Of a stretch of 64,000 nucleotides of DNA, positions 50,281 to 60,219 are shown one piece after another. This DNA comes from Palsa-1400 sp036501625. Lineage in GTDB: Bacteria > Verrucomicrobiota > Verrucomicrobiia > Limisphaerales > Palsa-1400. The notes under the pieces are model-generated. The model was not told where the DNA came from, ran no database searches, and saw nothing but the letters and a program-made list of their open reading frames with translations. The stretch lies in NCBI GenBank assembly GCA_036501625.1, contig DASXZY010000037.1, positions 34,331-98,330 on the forward strand. Direction: 5' to 3'. Position 1 is the first letter of the stretch, and the number at the start of each line of letters is the position of its first letter. The translations under genes were made by a program, and so were the position numbers.

Positions 50281-51174
50281 CTACAGCGGCAGGGTGCTGA
50301 TCTCCACTTTGAGCGTGCTGGTTTTTCCGGCGGGCAGGGTTTGCCGGTTGTCCGCCACGTTGCCCGATTCCACGCAAACCATCTGGTGAAATTCCTCCCC
50401 GCCGAAATCAGGCATTTGCTCCGCTTTCTCCACCCACGGATTCCACACGACGGTGGATTGGCTGCCTGATTTCTCGATGCGGATGCGGCGGCCCAAATTG
50501 GAATCGTGAATCTCCACCGCCCCGGCCGTGTCCAGGTAAATGCGGTCCGTCTCCTGCGAAATTTTCATGTGCTCCGCCCGCTCCGTTTTGCGCGCGAAGT
50601 TCGCCGTCTTGTCAAGATAATCAACGCCCTTCAATCCGGTAATGGAAACGGCCGCGATGTCGCCGATATGAAAATACGTGTGCAGGCAATCCTCAAAGGT
50701 GAAATCACGGCCCGGCGAAACATTGCCGATGACCAGTTGCAAAGTCAGGGTCTTGCCCACCGTCACCCAGTAATCCGCCGTGAACTTCGGAAAAAGCGCC
50801 GCCGAAGGAGAATCCGACAGGCCCAGCCGCAAAATAACTTCGCCGGTGGAGATCTGCGAAACCTCCCGCAAATCCCACATTTGCGTGCGCGCGAAACCGT
50901 GGGCCGATTCGCCCTCGCGCGCCCCAAACCACGGAAAAATAACCGGGATGCCTCCGCGAATCGGCGTCTCCTTGCTGAACCGGCTCAACTGGCTCATGAA
51001 CAAAACCGGCGGCTCGTCCTTTCTTTGAAAATGCGTGACGTGAGCGCCATGCAGATAGACCTCGGCCGTGCTCCAGAGGGTGTTGATTTCAAGCTTTGGA
51101 AGGTCTCCATTGCCATCGGAGAAGAGGACTCGGCCTGGGATTTCCAAGGTTTTCGGATACTGCGTCGTTGACAT
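50281..51174 (-). CDS. D-hexose-6-phosphate mutarotase (YeaD-like)
   Basis: A 297-aa aldose-1-epimerase-superfamily protein interconverting anomers of hexose 6-phosphate. Landmarks: VYLHGAHVTHFQ, IRGGIPVIFPWFG, ESAHGFARTQMW with the catalytic His, and EFHQMVCVESGN with the catalytic Glu. The ATG at 51174 (MSTTQY) is preferred over 51216. It converges with the mannanase gene, with 5 bp between stops. Confidence 0.9.
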   Translation of the reverse strand: MSTTQYPKTLEIPGRVLFSDGNGDLPKLEINTLWSTAEVYLHGAHVTHFQRKDEPPVLFMSQLSRFSKETPIRGGIPVIFPWFGAREGESAHGFARTQMWDLREVSQISTGEVILRLGLSDSPSAALFPKFTADYWVTVGKTLTLQLVIGNVSPGRDFTFEDCLHTYFHIGDIAAVSITGLKGVDYLDKTANFARKTERAEHMKISQETDRIYLDTAGAVEIHDSNLGRRIRIEKSGSQSTVVWNPWVEKAEQMPDFGGEEFHQMVCVESGNVADNRQTLPAGKTSTLKVEISTLPL

Positions 51175-51273
51175 AAATTGCGTTCTTGGCCCGCAGTGTA
51201 GCCACAACCGCCGCAATAGGGAACAGAAAAACCCCGGTTCCGCGAAAAAATTTCCAGCCGCTGCCGCGGATTT

Positions 51274-51957
51274 TTACGCGGGCGGCAACTTCCCGATCCA
51301 AGCTTGCAGTTGCTTGAGCAATTCCACGCCGTTGGGCGTTCCCCAGCCGGTGCATAGATCGTACCCCTTGGCTGCGCAATAACCGTCGGCCGCGGTGCTG
51401 CGATTGTTGCCAATAGCTGAAAATGCCCCGGGCACAAGTCCGGTGGTTGGGTCGAGAGTAAACGCGCGCCCTCCGACAACGTCCCGAAACGCGCCTGTCG
51501 TCCCCGCCGCGTAAATGAAGTCGTTAAGGAAGAAAACCGGGGTTTTCCCATTGAGCGAGGTGTTCAACGATGCGCGGATGCAAGCCATCAAGGCCGCCCA
51601 CATGGGCGCCGCGGCGCTGGTTCCGCCAACCGGCTCGACCGGATGCTGGGCTCCGGGCGGCTGGCTCACCAGATAACCCGTGCTCAAGCCCGCATTGCCG
51701 GCCACGTCCGGCACGCCGCGCCCCGCAATGCTGGGTGTATTGACGGATTTCGGCGCGATGCCCGCGCTTGTTTGGCAGCGGGGCGCCGGATAACGATCGC
51801 TCACTCCGCCGCCGCTCGCCTCCAGCCTGCTTCGGAAGCGCTGCCCGCGGCGTCTTCATCCAATCCGTAGCTGATGGAAATCGCCGCGTAATCGTCGTTG
51901 TGGATCGCCTGCTGGATCGCCGCCAGATAGCCCTCGCCGATCCAGGGCGCGAATATC
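51274..51957 (-). pseudogene. Decayed S53 (sedolisin/kumamolisin-like) peptidase
   Basis: On the minus strand, 51957 to about 51811 encodes FAPWIGEGYLAAIQQAIHND then ISISYG, part of an S53 catalytic domain. After a frame change and the loss of an expected stretch of some 80-100 residues, 51812-51274 reads GGGVSDRYPAP, GRGVPDVAGNAG, VGGTSAAAPMWA (catalytic Ser) and GYDLCTGWGTPNG (calcium site). The prodomain and the Glu/Asp of the triad are gone. The 5' end stops within a few bases of repeat copy B. It is certainly nonfunctional as a peptidase. Confidence 0.85.
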
Positions 51958-51960
51958 TAA

Positions 51961-52430
51961 TTGGAAGCCACTTGCGAAAATGTCGCTGCCAAATCCGGCC
52001 ATTTTGCAGAAAAGCAGGCGTTCCAGGCAAAAAAAATACAGCTTTTGCAAGCCCTTTTTCACCTTTTCTTGTTTTTTCAGTCTATAAATCATTGCGCCAC
52101 AGCAATCTCCATTTTCTCTTTATCACCAAAAAAAATCGTGCCTGAAAACCTACCGTAGGTTTTTGGCTCTTGGAGTTTCTGGCACAATTCTCGCGTGAAC
52201 GTCTGTTTTGTTCGTGCAACACGAGGGCGCGGCGGGCGGTTTTTTCGAGGAGAACCGCTGTCCGGCCGCTCATTTTGCCATTCCACTACAACGCATAGGA
52301 ATACTCGCAATGGAACGATCGCGCGGCCGCCGCCGGCGCGAAATTTCGGCATCAACCAGTCCCGGTTGCCGCAAAACACGGCTAATTACGGTGGATTGCG
52401 TTATTTTCATTAAAAAAATTCAAAACCCGC
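51961..52430 (+). repeat. Dispersed repeat element, copy B
   Basis: Shares the block order of copy A: GGCCATTTTGCAGAAAAG, CTTTTGCAAGCC then TTTTTCAC, a palindrome AAAACCTAC-C-GTAGGTTTT (about 52143-52161; 9-bp arms), CGCGTGAACGT then TTTTGTTC, GCTCATTTTGCCA, CATAGGAATA, and a tail with CGGCTAATTACGGTGGATTG near 52390. A 65-codon frame from a TTG at 51961 ends at the TAG in the palindrome. It lies about 100 bp upstream of ileS in the same orientation and abuts the truncated S53 peptidase. No T-box-like structure was recognised. Confidence 0.75.
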
Positions 52431-52525
52431 CGGCCGCGCCCAACCCGGTTCAAAATCGGATTTGCGCCCGGAAAGCTATTGTGTCTCTCTAGTAGTCTGG
52501 GATTGGTTCCCACAACGCTTTTAAG

Positions 52526-55360
52526 ATGACGACGAATTATAAGGACACGCTGAATTTGCCGCGCACCGACTTTGCCATGAAGGCCGGCCTGGTCGAGCGC
52601 GAACCCCAACGCCTCCAGCAATGGGAAAGCCTGGCGCTATATCAAAAAATCCAGGCCAGCCGCCAGGGCCGTCCGCGCTACGTCCTGCACGACGGGCCGC
52701 CTTTTGCCAATGGCGACGTCCACATCGGCACCGCCCTCAACAAAATCCTCAAGGACATCATCGTCCGCTGCCACAGCCTGCGCGGGTTGGACGCCCCCTA
52801 CGTGCCGGGCTGGGATTGCCACGGCCTGCCCATCGAATTCAAGGTCACGCAGGACATGCGCAAGGGCGGTTCGGATTTCACTCCCGCCGCCATCCGAAGC
52901 GAGTGCGCCGCTTACGCCCGCAAGTTCATCGACATCCAGCGCGCCCAGTTCAAGCGCCTGGGCATTTTGGGCGATTGGGAGAATCCATACTTGACGCTGA
53001 ACAAGGAATACGAGGCGGACGAATTGCGCCTGGTGGCGGACCTCATTGAGAAGGGTTTTATCTATCGCGGCAAGAAGCCTGTCTATTGGAGCATCCCTTG
53101 CCGCACAGCCCTGGCCGAGGCGGAAGTCGAATATCACGACCACACGAGCCGCAGTGTTTATGTGAAATTCGCCGTGGAAGGCGAGCCGGGAACGTTCGTG
53201 GTCATCTGGACGACGACGCCTTGGACGCTGCCGGCCAACCTGGCTGTCGCATATAATTCGACATTCACATATTCGCTCGTGCGCGCAGGCGATGAGCGCT
53301 ATTGGCTCCTGTCTTCCCTCATTCCGGCAGTGGCTGAGAAATGCCATTGGCAAAACCACGAGGTCATTCGCACGGCGCCGGGACGCGAACTGGCCGCGCT
53401 CCGATACCGGCATCCATTTTGCCAGCGTTCGGGCCAGCTTTTGGCGGGCGACGCTTTCGTTGAAAGTTCCACCGGCACCGGTTTTGTCCATATCGCTCCC
53501 GGCCACGGTTTGGAAGATTACGGTTTGGGGCGCCAGCACGGGCTGCCCATCTATTCGCCGGTCGATGACAATGGCTGCTTCGCTTGGACGAGCGACCTGC
53601 CCGAAGCGGAGCAGATGCCGCGCGAGATGGTCGGCCTCTCGATTCTGGAAAAGCACGGCCAGAGCGATGCCAACAACGCGGTGCTGCACCAGTTGCGCGC
53701 CCGCCAGGCTCTGTTGCATGAGGAGAATTATCATCACAGCTACCCATTCTGCTGGCGCAGCAAGACGCCCATCATCTTCCGCGCCATGGACCAGTGGTTC
53801 ATCAATCTGGCGTGTCCCATCCGGGGCCAGCCATTTCGCCAGGCGGCTTTGGCGGAGATCGGGCGCGTCCGCTGGGTGCCGGAGTGGGGCGTCAATCGCA
53901 TCAAGGGCGCGGTGGAAAGCCGGCCCGATTGGTGCATCTCCCGGCAGCGTTCGTGGGGCGTGCCCTTGCCCGCATTCTTTGACAAGGATGGCCAGGCGCT
54001 GCTGGATGCGCGCATCGCCCGCAACGTGGCGGATTTGTTTGAGCAACACGGTTCCAACGTTTGGTTTGAAAAATCGGCCGCCGAACTCTGGGTGCTTGTC
54101 AAACCGAAGGATTGGACTGGCCCGGATGCCGCGGCCAAATCCAGCGACACTCTGGACGTTTGGATCGATTCCGGCTCATCTTCACGCGCCGTTTTGATGC
54201 GCCGGAAGGAATTGTGGCACGATGCCTCCCCGGCCTCCTGGGTGGCGGACGTCTATATCGAGGGCAGCGACCAGCACCGCGGCTGGTTCCAATCGTCGCT
54301 CCTGCTTTCGCTGGCTGGCAACGGCTCCGCGCCCTACCGCACCGTCTTGACCCACGGCTTCATGGTCGACGCGGACCGGGAAAAAATCTCCAAGAGCAAG
54401 CAGGGCCAGGAGGCTTACTCCAAACCGCAAACCGCGGAGCACTACGTCAAGAAATACGGGGCCGACGTAGTGCGCTTGTGGGTCGCCTCGCAGGATTACC
54501 GCAACGACATCGTGGTCAGCGACGAACGGCTCAACACCGTAGGGGAAACCTACCGCCACCTCCGCAACACGCTGCGTTACCAACTCTCCAACCTGTACGA
54601 TTTTCAGCCCGCCCAGCACGCCCTGCCAGATGATCAATTGACAGGCTTGGATCGCTGGATTTTGGCGGAATTTTCCAAGTTGGAACAGGAAGCCGCCGCC
54701 GCCTACGAGCGCCACGAATTCCACATCGTCTATCAAAAGGCCAGCCAGTTCGCCGCCGTGGAGCTGTCGGCCATTTATCACGACGCCGTCAAAGACCGTC
54801 TCTACACGGACGCGGCCAATTCGCTCCGCCGGCGTTCGACGCAAACGGCGCTGCACCGCCTCGTGCGCGGTTTGTGCGCGATGCTCTCGCCCATTCTGGC
54901 GTTCACGGCGGATGAGGCGTGGGAATTCATTCCTGGCAGCGGCAGCGCTTCCGTCCATTTGACAACTTGGGAGCCGCGGGCCTTCGCGTTGTCTGGGCGG
55001 GAACAGCAGATATGGCAGCGGCTTTTTGAAATTCGCCCAGTCGCGCTGGCCTGCCTGGAAAAGGAGCGGCAGGCCAAGAACATTGGCAAGGCCTTGGATG
55101 CGAAGATCATCCTCAAAGGTTCCCCTCAAGTCGTGGGAGATTTGGCCGATAAAGAGCAGGAGTATTTGCGAGAACTGTTGAATGTCTCCCAACTGACTCT
55201 GGTGCAAGAGCCGGGCGGCGCTGAATTAAGCGCCGAAGCCGTCAAAGCTGGCGGCCAAAAATGCGAGCGTTGCTGGCATTGGGAAATGGATGTCGGAGCC
55301 TGCTCCGAGCATCCGCTGCTCTGCGGCCGCTGTGTCGCGGCGGTGCGCCAGGGTGTCTAA
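52526..55360 (+). CDS. ileS: Isoleucyl-tRNA synthetase
   Basis: A 944-aa class I synthetase charging tRNA-Ile, with CP1 editing domain. HDGPPFANGDVHIGT gives the HIGH motif (HIGT at 66-69). TTTPWTLPANLA is the editing-site signature. EKISKSKQG near residue 619 is the KMSKS loop. The C-terminus has the zinc ribbon KCERCWHW followed by CGRC. It follows repeat copy B by about 100 bp and is 6 bp upstream of a hybrid kinase gene on the same strand. Confidence 0.97.
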   Translation: MTTNYKDTLNLPRTDFAMKAGLVEREPQRLQQWESLALYQKIQASRQGRPRYVLHDGPPFANGDVHIGTALNKILKDIIVRCHSLRGLDAPYVPGWDCHGLPIEFKVTQDMRKGGSDFTPAAIRSECAAYARKFIDIQRAQFKRLGILGDWENPYLTLNKEYEADELRLVADLIEKGFIYRGKKPVYWSIPCRTALAEAEVEYHDHTSRSVYVKFAVEGEPGTFVVIWTTTPWTLPANLAVAYNSTFTYSLVRAGDERYWLLSSLIPAVAEKCHWQNHEVIRTAPGRELAALRYRHPFCQRSGQLLAGDAFVESSTGTGFVHIAPGHGLEDYGLGRQHGLPIYSPVDDNGCFAWTSDLPEAEQMPREMVGLSILEKHGQSDANNAVLHQLRARQALLHEENYHHSYPFCWRSKTPIIFRAMDQWFINLACPIRGQPFRQAALAEIGRVRWVPEWGVNRIKGAVESRPDWCISRQRSWGVPLPAFFDKDGQALLDARIARNVADLFEQHGSNVWFEKSAAELWVLVKPKDWTGPDAAAKSSDTLDVWIDSGSSSRAVLMRRKELWHDASPASWVADVYIEGSDQHRGWFQSSLLLSLAGNGSAPYRTVLTHGFMVDADREKISKSKQGQEAYSKPQTAEHYVKKYGADVVRLWVASQDYRNDIVVSDERLNTVGETYRHLRNTLRYQLSNLYDFQPAQHALPDDQLTGLDRWILAEFSKLEQEAAAAYERHEFHIVYQKASQFAAVELSAIYHDAVKDRLYTDAANSLRRRSTQTALHRLVRGLCAMLSPILAFTADEAWEFIPGSGSASVHLTTWEPRAFALSGREQQIWQRLFEIRPVALACLEKERQAKNIGKALDAKIILKGSPQVVGDLADKEQEYLRELLNVSQLTLVQEPGGAELSAEAVKAGGQKCERCWHWEMDVGACSEHPLLCGRCVAAVRQGV

Positions 55361-55366
55361 CAATGC

Positions 55367-58156
55367 ATGAAATCGTCCCGTCTTTCGACGCCCATCGGCG
55401 CGACGGCCCTGGCGACCCTGTACCTAGTTACCGGGTTGTTGGGCCATAAGTCGTCCTTTATGGGGGGCGAAGTGGCCCTGGTCTGGCCCCCGTCCGGCAT
55501 CGCCCTGGCGGCCATTCTCCTTTTTGGCTACCGATTGTGGTGGGGCGTGGCTCTCGGCGCCTGGGCTTTTACGTTCACCCGCGGGACACCATTTGGCTTT
55601 TTCACCGTCGCTACCGCCGTGGGCAACACCGTTGGCGCGGTCGTTTGCGCCTATCTCCTTGAACGCTTTGTCGGGTTCCAAAATTCGATGGAGCGCCTCA
55701 AGCACGCGGCCGGGTTCATCGTCTTCGCCTGCTTGCTGGGCACTACTGTCAACGCTACTTTTAATGTCATTGGGCTTTGCTACAGCCACCAACTGCCCTG
55801 GGACCAACTCTTCACCAGCGTCGTGGTTTGGTGGGTGCCCAACGCGATGGGGGCGCTGGTCGTCACTCCGCTCATTCTTTCGTGGTGTTCGCCCAGCGGC
55901 TTGCGGCTCTCCGCGCGCTGGCCGGTTGAAGCTGTCTTCTGCGTGACAGGATTGATCGTCGGCACGCTGATGTCGTTTAACTCCTGGTTTGTCTATGGCG
56001 TGGAGAGTTACCCGCTGGCTTTTCTGCCCTATCCATTCATGGTGTGGGCCGCCCTGCGTTTCGGCCAGCGCGGCGGCGCGACCGGAACGTTCGTCGTCGC
56101 GAGCCTGGCCATTTATGAACTGCTGCACCACCGCGGGCCTTTCTGGCTTGGCGAAGACAGCACCAGCCTCATGCTCATCGGTTGCTACATCGGCGTCGCC
56201 GCCGTCGGGAACCTTCTCCTGGCCGCCACCGCGGTCGAGCGCGAACTGGCCCTGCGCGATACCATCGAGAGCGAAAAACGCTATCGCGCCGTGGTCGAAG
56301 ACCAGACCGATTTAATCTGCCGCTTCCGGCCCGACGGTGTTCTTGTATTTGTCAACCAGGCTTATTGCCGGTTCCACGGCCGAAGCTGGGAGCAATTGAT
56401 CGGCTCCAATTTCTTCCCTTCGCTGATGGAGCAGGACCGGGAGATCCCGTTGCAGCAATTCAGCCGCCTGACTCCGGCCGAGCCGATGCAGGCCTACGAC
56501 AACAAAGCGCTGCTGGGCGACGGCCGCCTAGTCTGGCAGCAATGCAGCGTGCGCGCCCTGTTCGATGAATCGGGCCGCATCACCGAGTTTCAGGCCGTCA
56601 TGCAGGACATCACCCGGCGCAAGGAATCGGAGGAGGCGCTGCGCCTGGGCGAAGAGCGGTTTCGCGCGATTCTTGACAGCATGGTCGATGGCGTTATTGT
56701 TCTCGACAAGGAAGGCTGCGCCACGCTGTTCAATCCGGCCGCCGAGCAAATCTTCCAGCGCCCCGCCGTGCAAGTCTTGCGCCAACCGGTGCAAAACCTC
56801 TTCGCGGCCGAGGATTGGCCCCGCTACAACGATTACCTGTCCAGCCATCTCGGCCAGAATCCGCCCAAGGTCATCGAAGCCAATGCCGTCCGCCCCGGTG
56901 GCGCCCATTTGCCGATTGACCTGGCCGTGAGCGAGATCACCCGCGGCGGCGCGCGCATGGTAATCGTTATCGTGCGGGACATCGCGGAGCGCAAAAAGCT
57001 GGAAGACCAATACCGTCAATCACAAAAAATGGAAGCCGTCGGGCGGCTGGCCGGGGGCATCGCGCACGATTTCAACAATCTCATGCAGGCCATTCTCGGC
57101 TACAGCAATCTGCTGGACCGCCGCCTGGCCCCGGGCGATCCCAACCACGAAACGGTCGAGCACATTCAAAAGTCGCTCGCCCACGCTGTATCTTTGACGC
57201 GCCAGTTGCTGGCCTTCAGCCGCAAGCAGGTGCTCAAGCCCAAGCTGCTCCCCTTGAACAGCGTCGTGGCCGAGATGACTCATTTGCTGCGGCGCGTCCT
57301 GGGGGAAACGATCCAATTGAAACTGGTCCTGGGGGAGCCGGTGGCCTGCATCCGGGCTGATCCGGGCCAAATGGAGCAGTTGATTCTCAACTTGGCCATC
57401 AACGCCCGCGATGCCATGCCGCGGGGCGGTGTTTTGAGCATTGAGACCAGCAATGTCACGCTGGCGGAGCCAACGGCTCTTTTGACCGGCCAGTTGCCGC
57501 CGGGCTGCTACGCCCTTTTGGCCGTCGCCGACACGGGCTGCGGGATGACGGCCGAAGTGCAGGCCCACCTCTTTGAGCCGTTCTACACGACCAAGGAAAC
57601 CGGCAAGGGCACCGGCCTGGGCCTGAGCAATGTTTACGGTGTTGTCAAACAAAGCGGCGGCGAAATCAACGTTTTGACAGCCGCCAATAGAGGCGCCGCA
57701 TTCCACATTTATCTTCCGCTGTTGGAAGGGCGCCCGGGCGAGGAGGAATCGACGCATATGCTGCCCGCGGCGGCCGGCGGCAACGAGACGGTCCTGCTGG
57801 TCGAGGACGAGGAGCTGGTCCGCATGATGCTCCTGGAGGTCTTCAAATCGGCCGGCTACGTTGTTCTTGACGCGCGCCATGGCACCGACGCCATCACCCT
57901 CTCCGAGCGTTACGTGGAGCCGATTGACTTGCTCGTGACCGACGTGACCATGCCCGGTTTCAGCGGCGTGGAATTGGCCCAGCGCCTCGGCGCGGCGCGG
58001 CCGGCCATGCGCGTGCTGTTCATCTCCGGTTACACGGACCAGGAAGCCGGGCAATGGGGCAAACTGAACCAGCCCGTCCAATATCTGCAAAAGCCATTTC
58101 ATCCGGACGCGGTCCTGGCCAAGGTCCGCCATATCCTTGACCGCCGCTCCGCCTAA
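55367..58156 (+). CDS. MASE1-PAS-PAS hybrid sensor histidine kinase with receiver domain
   Basis: A 929-aa membrane sensor. Residues 1 to about 300 form a MASE1 membrane domain (WPPSGIALAAILLFGYRLWWG). Two PAS domains follow (about 305-425 and 428-550). The phosphoacceptor is H567 in GGIAHDFNN (HisKA). The HATPase part has NLAINARDAMP, ADTGCGM and GTGLGLSNVYG. The C-terminal receiver (about 805-929) has a phosphorylatable D859 in LLVTDVTMPG and a KPF Lys. The start lies 6 bp after ileS, so they may be co-transcribed. No response regulator is adjacent; the output is unknown. Confidence 0.93.
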   Translation: MKSSRLSTPIGATALATLYLVTGLLGHKSSFMGGEVALVWPPSGIALAAILLFGYRLWWGVALGAWAFTFTRGTPFGFFTVATAVGNTVGAVVCAYLLERFVGFQNSMERLKHAAGFIVFACLLGTTVNATFNVIGLCYSHQLPWDQLFTSVVVWWVPNAMGALVVTPLILSWCSPSGLRLSARWPVEAVFCVTGLIVGTLMSFNSWFVYGVESYPLAFLPYPFMVWAALRFGQRGGATGTFVVASLAIYELLHHRGPFWLGEDSTSLMLIGCYIGVAAVGNLLLAATAVERELALRDTIESEKRYRAVVEDQTDLICRFRPDGVLVFVNQAYCRFHGRSWEQLIGSNFFPSLMEQDREIPLQQFSRLTPAEPMQAYDNKALLGDGRLVWQQCSVRALFDESGRITEFQAVMQDITRRKESEEALRLGEERFRAILDSMVDGVIVLDKEGCATLFNPAAEQIFQRPAVQVLRQPVQNLFAAEDWPRYNDYLSSHLGQNPPKVIEANAVRPGGAHLPIDLAVSEITRGGARMVIVIVRDIAERKKLEDQYRQSQKMEAVGRLAGGIAHDFNNLMQAILGYSNLLDRRLAPGDPNHETVEHIQKSLAHAVSLTRQLLAFSRKQVLKPKLLPLNSVVAEMTHLLRRVLGETIQLKLVLGEPVACIRADPGQMEQLILNLAINARDAMPRGGVLSIETSNVTLAEPTALLTGQLPPGCYALLAVADTGCGMTAEVQAHLFEPFYTTKETGKGTGLGLSNVYGVVKQSGGEINVLTAANRGAAFHIYLPLLEGRPGEEESTHMLPAAAGGNETVLLVEDEELVRMMLLEVFKSAGYVVLDARHGTDAITLSERYVEPIDLLVTDVTMPGFSGVELAQRLGAARPAMRVLFISGYTDQEAGQWGKLNQPVQYLQKPFHPDAVLAKVRHILDRRSA

Positions 58157-58165
58157 GGGGCGCCA

Positions 58166-59488
58166 TCAGCGCGGCATCGTGACAGCGGCCACGCGCGTCG
58201 GCACGCGCTGCGCGTAAAGAAGAATTCCCTTCAGCAAGTCCATCGCGCGATCCAATTGCCGGTCGCGCGTAGCGGACACCTGGGCGCGCTCGGCAGGGCC
58301 AAGCGCTTCCATCGCGCCCGCCATGTGCCGCAGGCTCAAATTTTGCTCATCCTCCGGTGACATGGGAACGACGATGTCCGGCGTGATGCCATGTTCGTGG
58401 ATGACCTTGTGGCTGGGCGTGTAATACTTGGCGGTTGTCAAACGCAGGGCGGAGCCGTCCGCCAGCGGCAGGATGCTCTGCACCGAGCCTTTGCCAAATG
58501 TTTGCTCTCCCACGATGATCGCGTGCGTCAGGTCCTGGCGGTCTTGCAGGCAGCCGGCCACAATCTCCGAGGCGCTCGCGCTGTCGCCGTTGACCAGCAC
58601 GACCAGCGGCATGTCGAGCCGCTTGCCGTGCCCATTGGCGCGGTATTCCGAGCGGGGCGCCGGCCCGCGGCCTTCGGTCGTCACGACCAGGGTCCCGCGC
58701 GGCAGGAACTTTTCGCAAACCTGCCCGGCCTGCTCCAGCAGCCCGCCGGGGTTCTCGCGCAAATCCAGGATCAGCGCCTTCATTCCTTCGCCGTTCAAAA
58801 CCTTGAGCGCCTTGTCCATGTCATCGGACGTCTTCTCCCCAAATTGTGTCAAGCGAACATAGCCGATGCCGTTCGCTCCCAGCGGGAACACTTCCTTGTC
58901 GTTAATATCTTTGACCGTGTCAACTTTGATGACGGCGCGTTCCAGGCTGTAATCCGAGGTCTTGCCGGTGGAGGGGCGGCGCACCGACATGTGAACGGTT
59001 GTGCCCGGCTCGCCGCGCAATTCCTTGACCGCGTCCTCAAAATCCATGCCCGCCGCGCTCATGGAATTGATCTTGACAATCTGGTCGCCGGGCAGAATGC
59101 CAGCCCGCAGGCCCGGGCTGTCCTCCATCGGCATGATGACTGTCAATACTTTATTTTTCATCTGCACGATGATGCCGACGCCGCCGAATTCGCCCTCGGT
59201 CTCTTTTTTCAACTCCTCAAATTGCTCCGGGTCCATGAATTCGCTGTGCGGGTCAAGCGTATTGAGCATGCCTTTGAGCGCGCCATGGATGAGGTCCTGG
59301 TAGGTCAGCTTGTCGCCGTCCACGTATTCCTGGCGCACTTTTTCGAGGACGTCCGCCAGAAGTTTGTAGTTCTGGTAGGGGTCATCCTTAGGCGCGGCCT
59401 GGGCGGTGTTAAGATAAATTTGCGCCCCGAAAAATAAATTAATACCGAGCGCGGCCACCAGAAAACCATAGAAAATGCGGCGATTCAT
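58166..59488 (-). CDS. C-terminal processing peptidase (S41)
   Basis: A 440-aa periplasmic serine protease of the CtpA/Prc family. An N-terminal signal anchor (FLVAALGINLFFGAQIYL) precedes a PDZ domain (about 95-185; GGVGIIV, SPGLRAGILPGDQI). The catalytic Ser is about S305 in GDSASASEIV and the Lys about K333 in TFGKGSVQ, a Ser-Lys dyad. It starts at 59488 with a 4-bp overlap with ispD; an ATG 18 bp upstream is possible. Last gene of the surA-like/pdxA/ispD operon, so protein quality control sits at both ends of it. Confidence 0.93.
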   Translation of the reverse strand: MNRRIFYGFLVAALGINLFFGAQIYLNTAQAAPKDDPYQNYKLLADVLEKVRQEYVDGDKLTYQDLIHGALKGMLNTLDPHSEFMDPEQFEELKKETEGEFGGVGIIVQMKNKVLTVIMPMEDSPGLRAGILPGDQIVKINSMSAAGMDFEDAVKELRGEPGTTVHMSVRRPSTGKTSDYSLERAVIKVDTVKDINDKEVFPLGANGIGYVRLTQFGEKTSDDMDKALKVLNGEGMKALILDLRENPGGLLEQAGQVCEKFLPRGTLVVTTEGRGPAPRSEYRANGHGKRLDMPLVVLVNGDSASASEIVAGCLQDRQDLTHAIIVGEQTFGKGSVQSILPLADGSALRLTTAKYYTPSHKVIHEHGITPDIVVPMSPEDEQNLSLRHMAGAMEALGPAERAQVSATRDRQLDRAMDLLKGILLYAQRVPTRVAAVTMPR

Positions 59489-60219
59489 AAAGGTCTTTTG
59501 CAACACCCATCATCATAATTCGGCCCTGCCGGTTTGGCAAGGCTGGCGCTCAAGAGCGACTCGATATAAGCCACGTCATCCTGGACGGTCACTTTGGGAT
59601 TCGGGCCGGGCACATGCACCAGTTGCACGGGCTGGCCGATCAATTCGCACGCGGCGGTGTCATCGGTCACTTTGGCCCCGCGCTCGCGCACGGCTTGCAA
59701 GGCGCGGCGAATGATCTCGACTCGAAAAGTCTGGGGTGTTTGCACGGCCCACAAGCGCGAACGCTCCAAATGCCGGCTCACGCGCGCGCCGTCGTCGGAT
59801 TCCTTAATCGTGTCCGTGACAGGCTGGGCGGCGACCGCCGCGCCCGAAGTTCGCGCCGCCAGAATGGTCGCCTCGATCAACGCCAGGCTGGTGCAGGGGC
59901 GGGCCGCGTCCTGAATGGCGACGATTTCGGCGGCGGGCGAAAGCGCCTCCAGCCCGTTCCAAACGGAGTCCTGCCTTTCGCGGCCGCCCAGCGCGAGGCG
60001 GAACGGCTTGGCAAACTGGAACTTCGCGGCCAATTCGGCAAAGTCCTTCTGCAAACCGTCGCGGACGACCAGCACGATTTCGCCAATGCAAGGGGCGCTG
60101 TCAAATCGCGCCCAGGCGTGCGCCAGCAAGGGGCGCCCCGCCACGGGCAGGAACAGCTTGTCCATGCGCGGCCCCATGCGCGTGCTCGAACCGGCGGCGA
60201 CGATAATGGCGGAATTCAT
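59485..60219 (-). CDS. ispD: 2-C-methyl-D-erythritol 4-phosphate cytidylyltransferase
   Basis: A 244-aa enzyme of the MEP isoprenoid pathway, forming CDP-methylerythritol from MEP and CTP. The CTP-binding N-terminus is IIVAAGSSTRMG, then DAARPCTS and VTDDTAACEL. The frame is open far upstream inside pdxA, but MNSAII at 60219 is canonical and overlaps the pdxA stop by 4 bp. No ispF is adjacent or fused. The last 20 residues (PNYDDGCCKRPL end) are not conserved. Confidence 0.95.
   Translation of the reverse strand: MNSAIIVAAGSSTRMGPRMDKLFLPVAGRPLLAHAWARFDSAPCIGEIVLVVRDGLQKDFAELAAKFQFAKPFRLALGGRERQDSVWNGLEALSPAAEIVAIQDAARPCTSLALIEATILAARTSGAAVAAQPVTDTIKESDDGARVSRHLERSRLWAVQTPQTFRVEIIRRALQAVRERGAKVTDDTAACELIGQPVQLVHVPGPNPKVTVQDDVAYIESLLSASLAKPAGPNYDDGCCKRPL

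Noticed and set aside
52400..52525. Possible T-box or leader upstream of ileS
   Set aside because: I could not find the antiterminator-type bulge motif or a specifier stem, and T-boxes are not expected outside mainly Gram-positive lineages. The region is instead the tail of repeat copy B.
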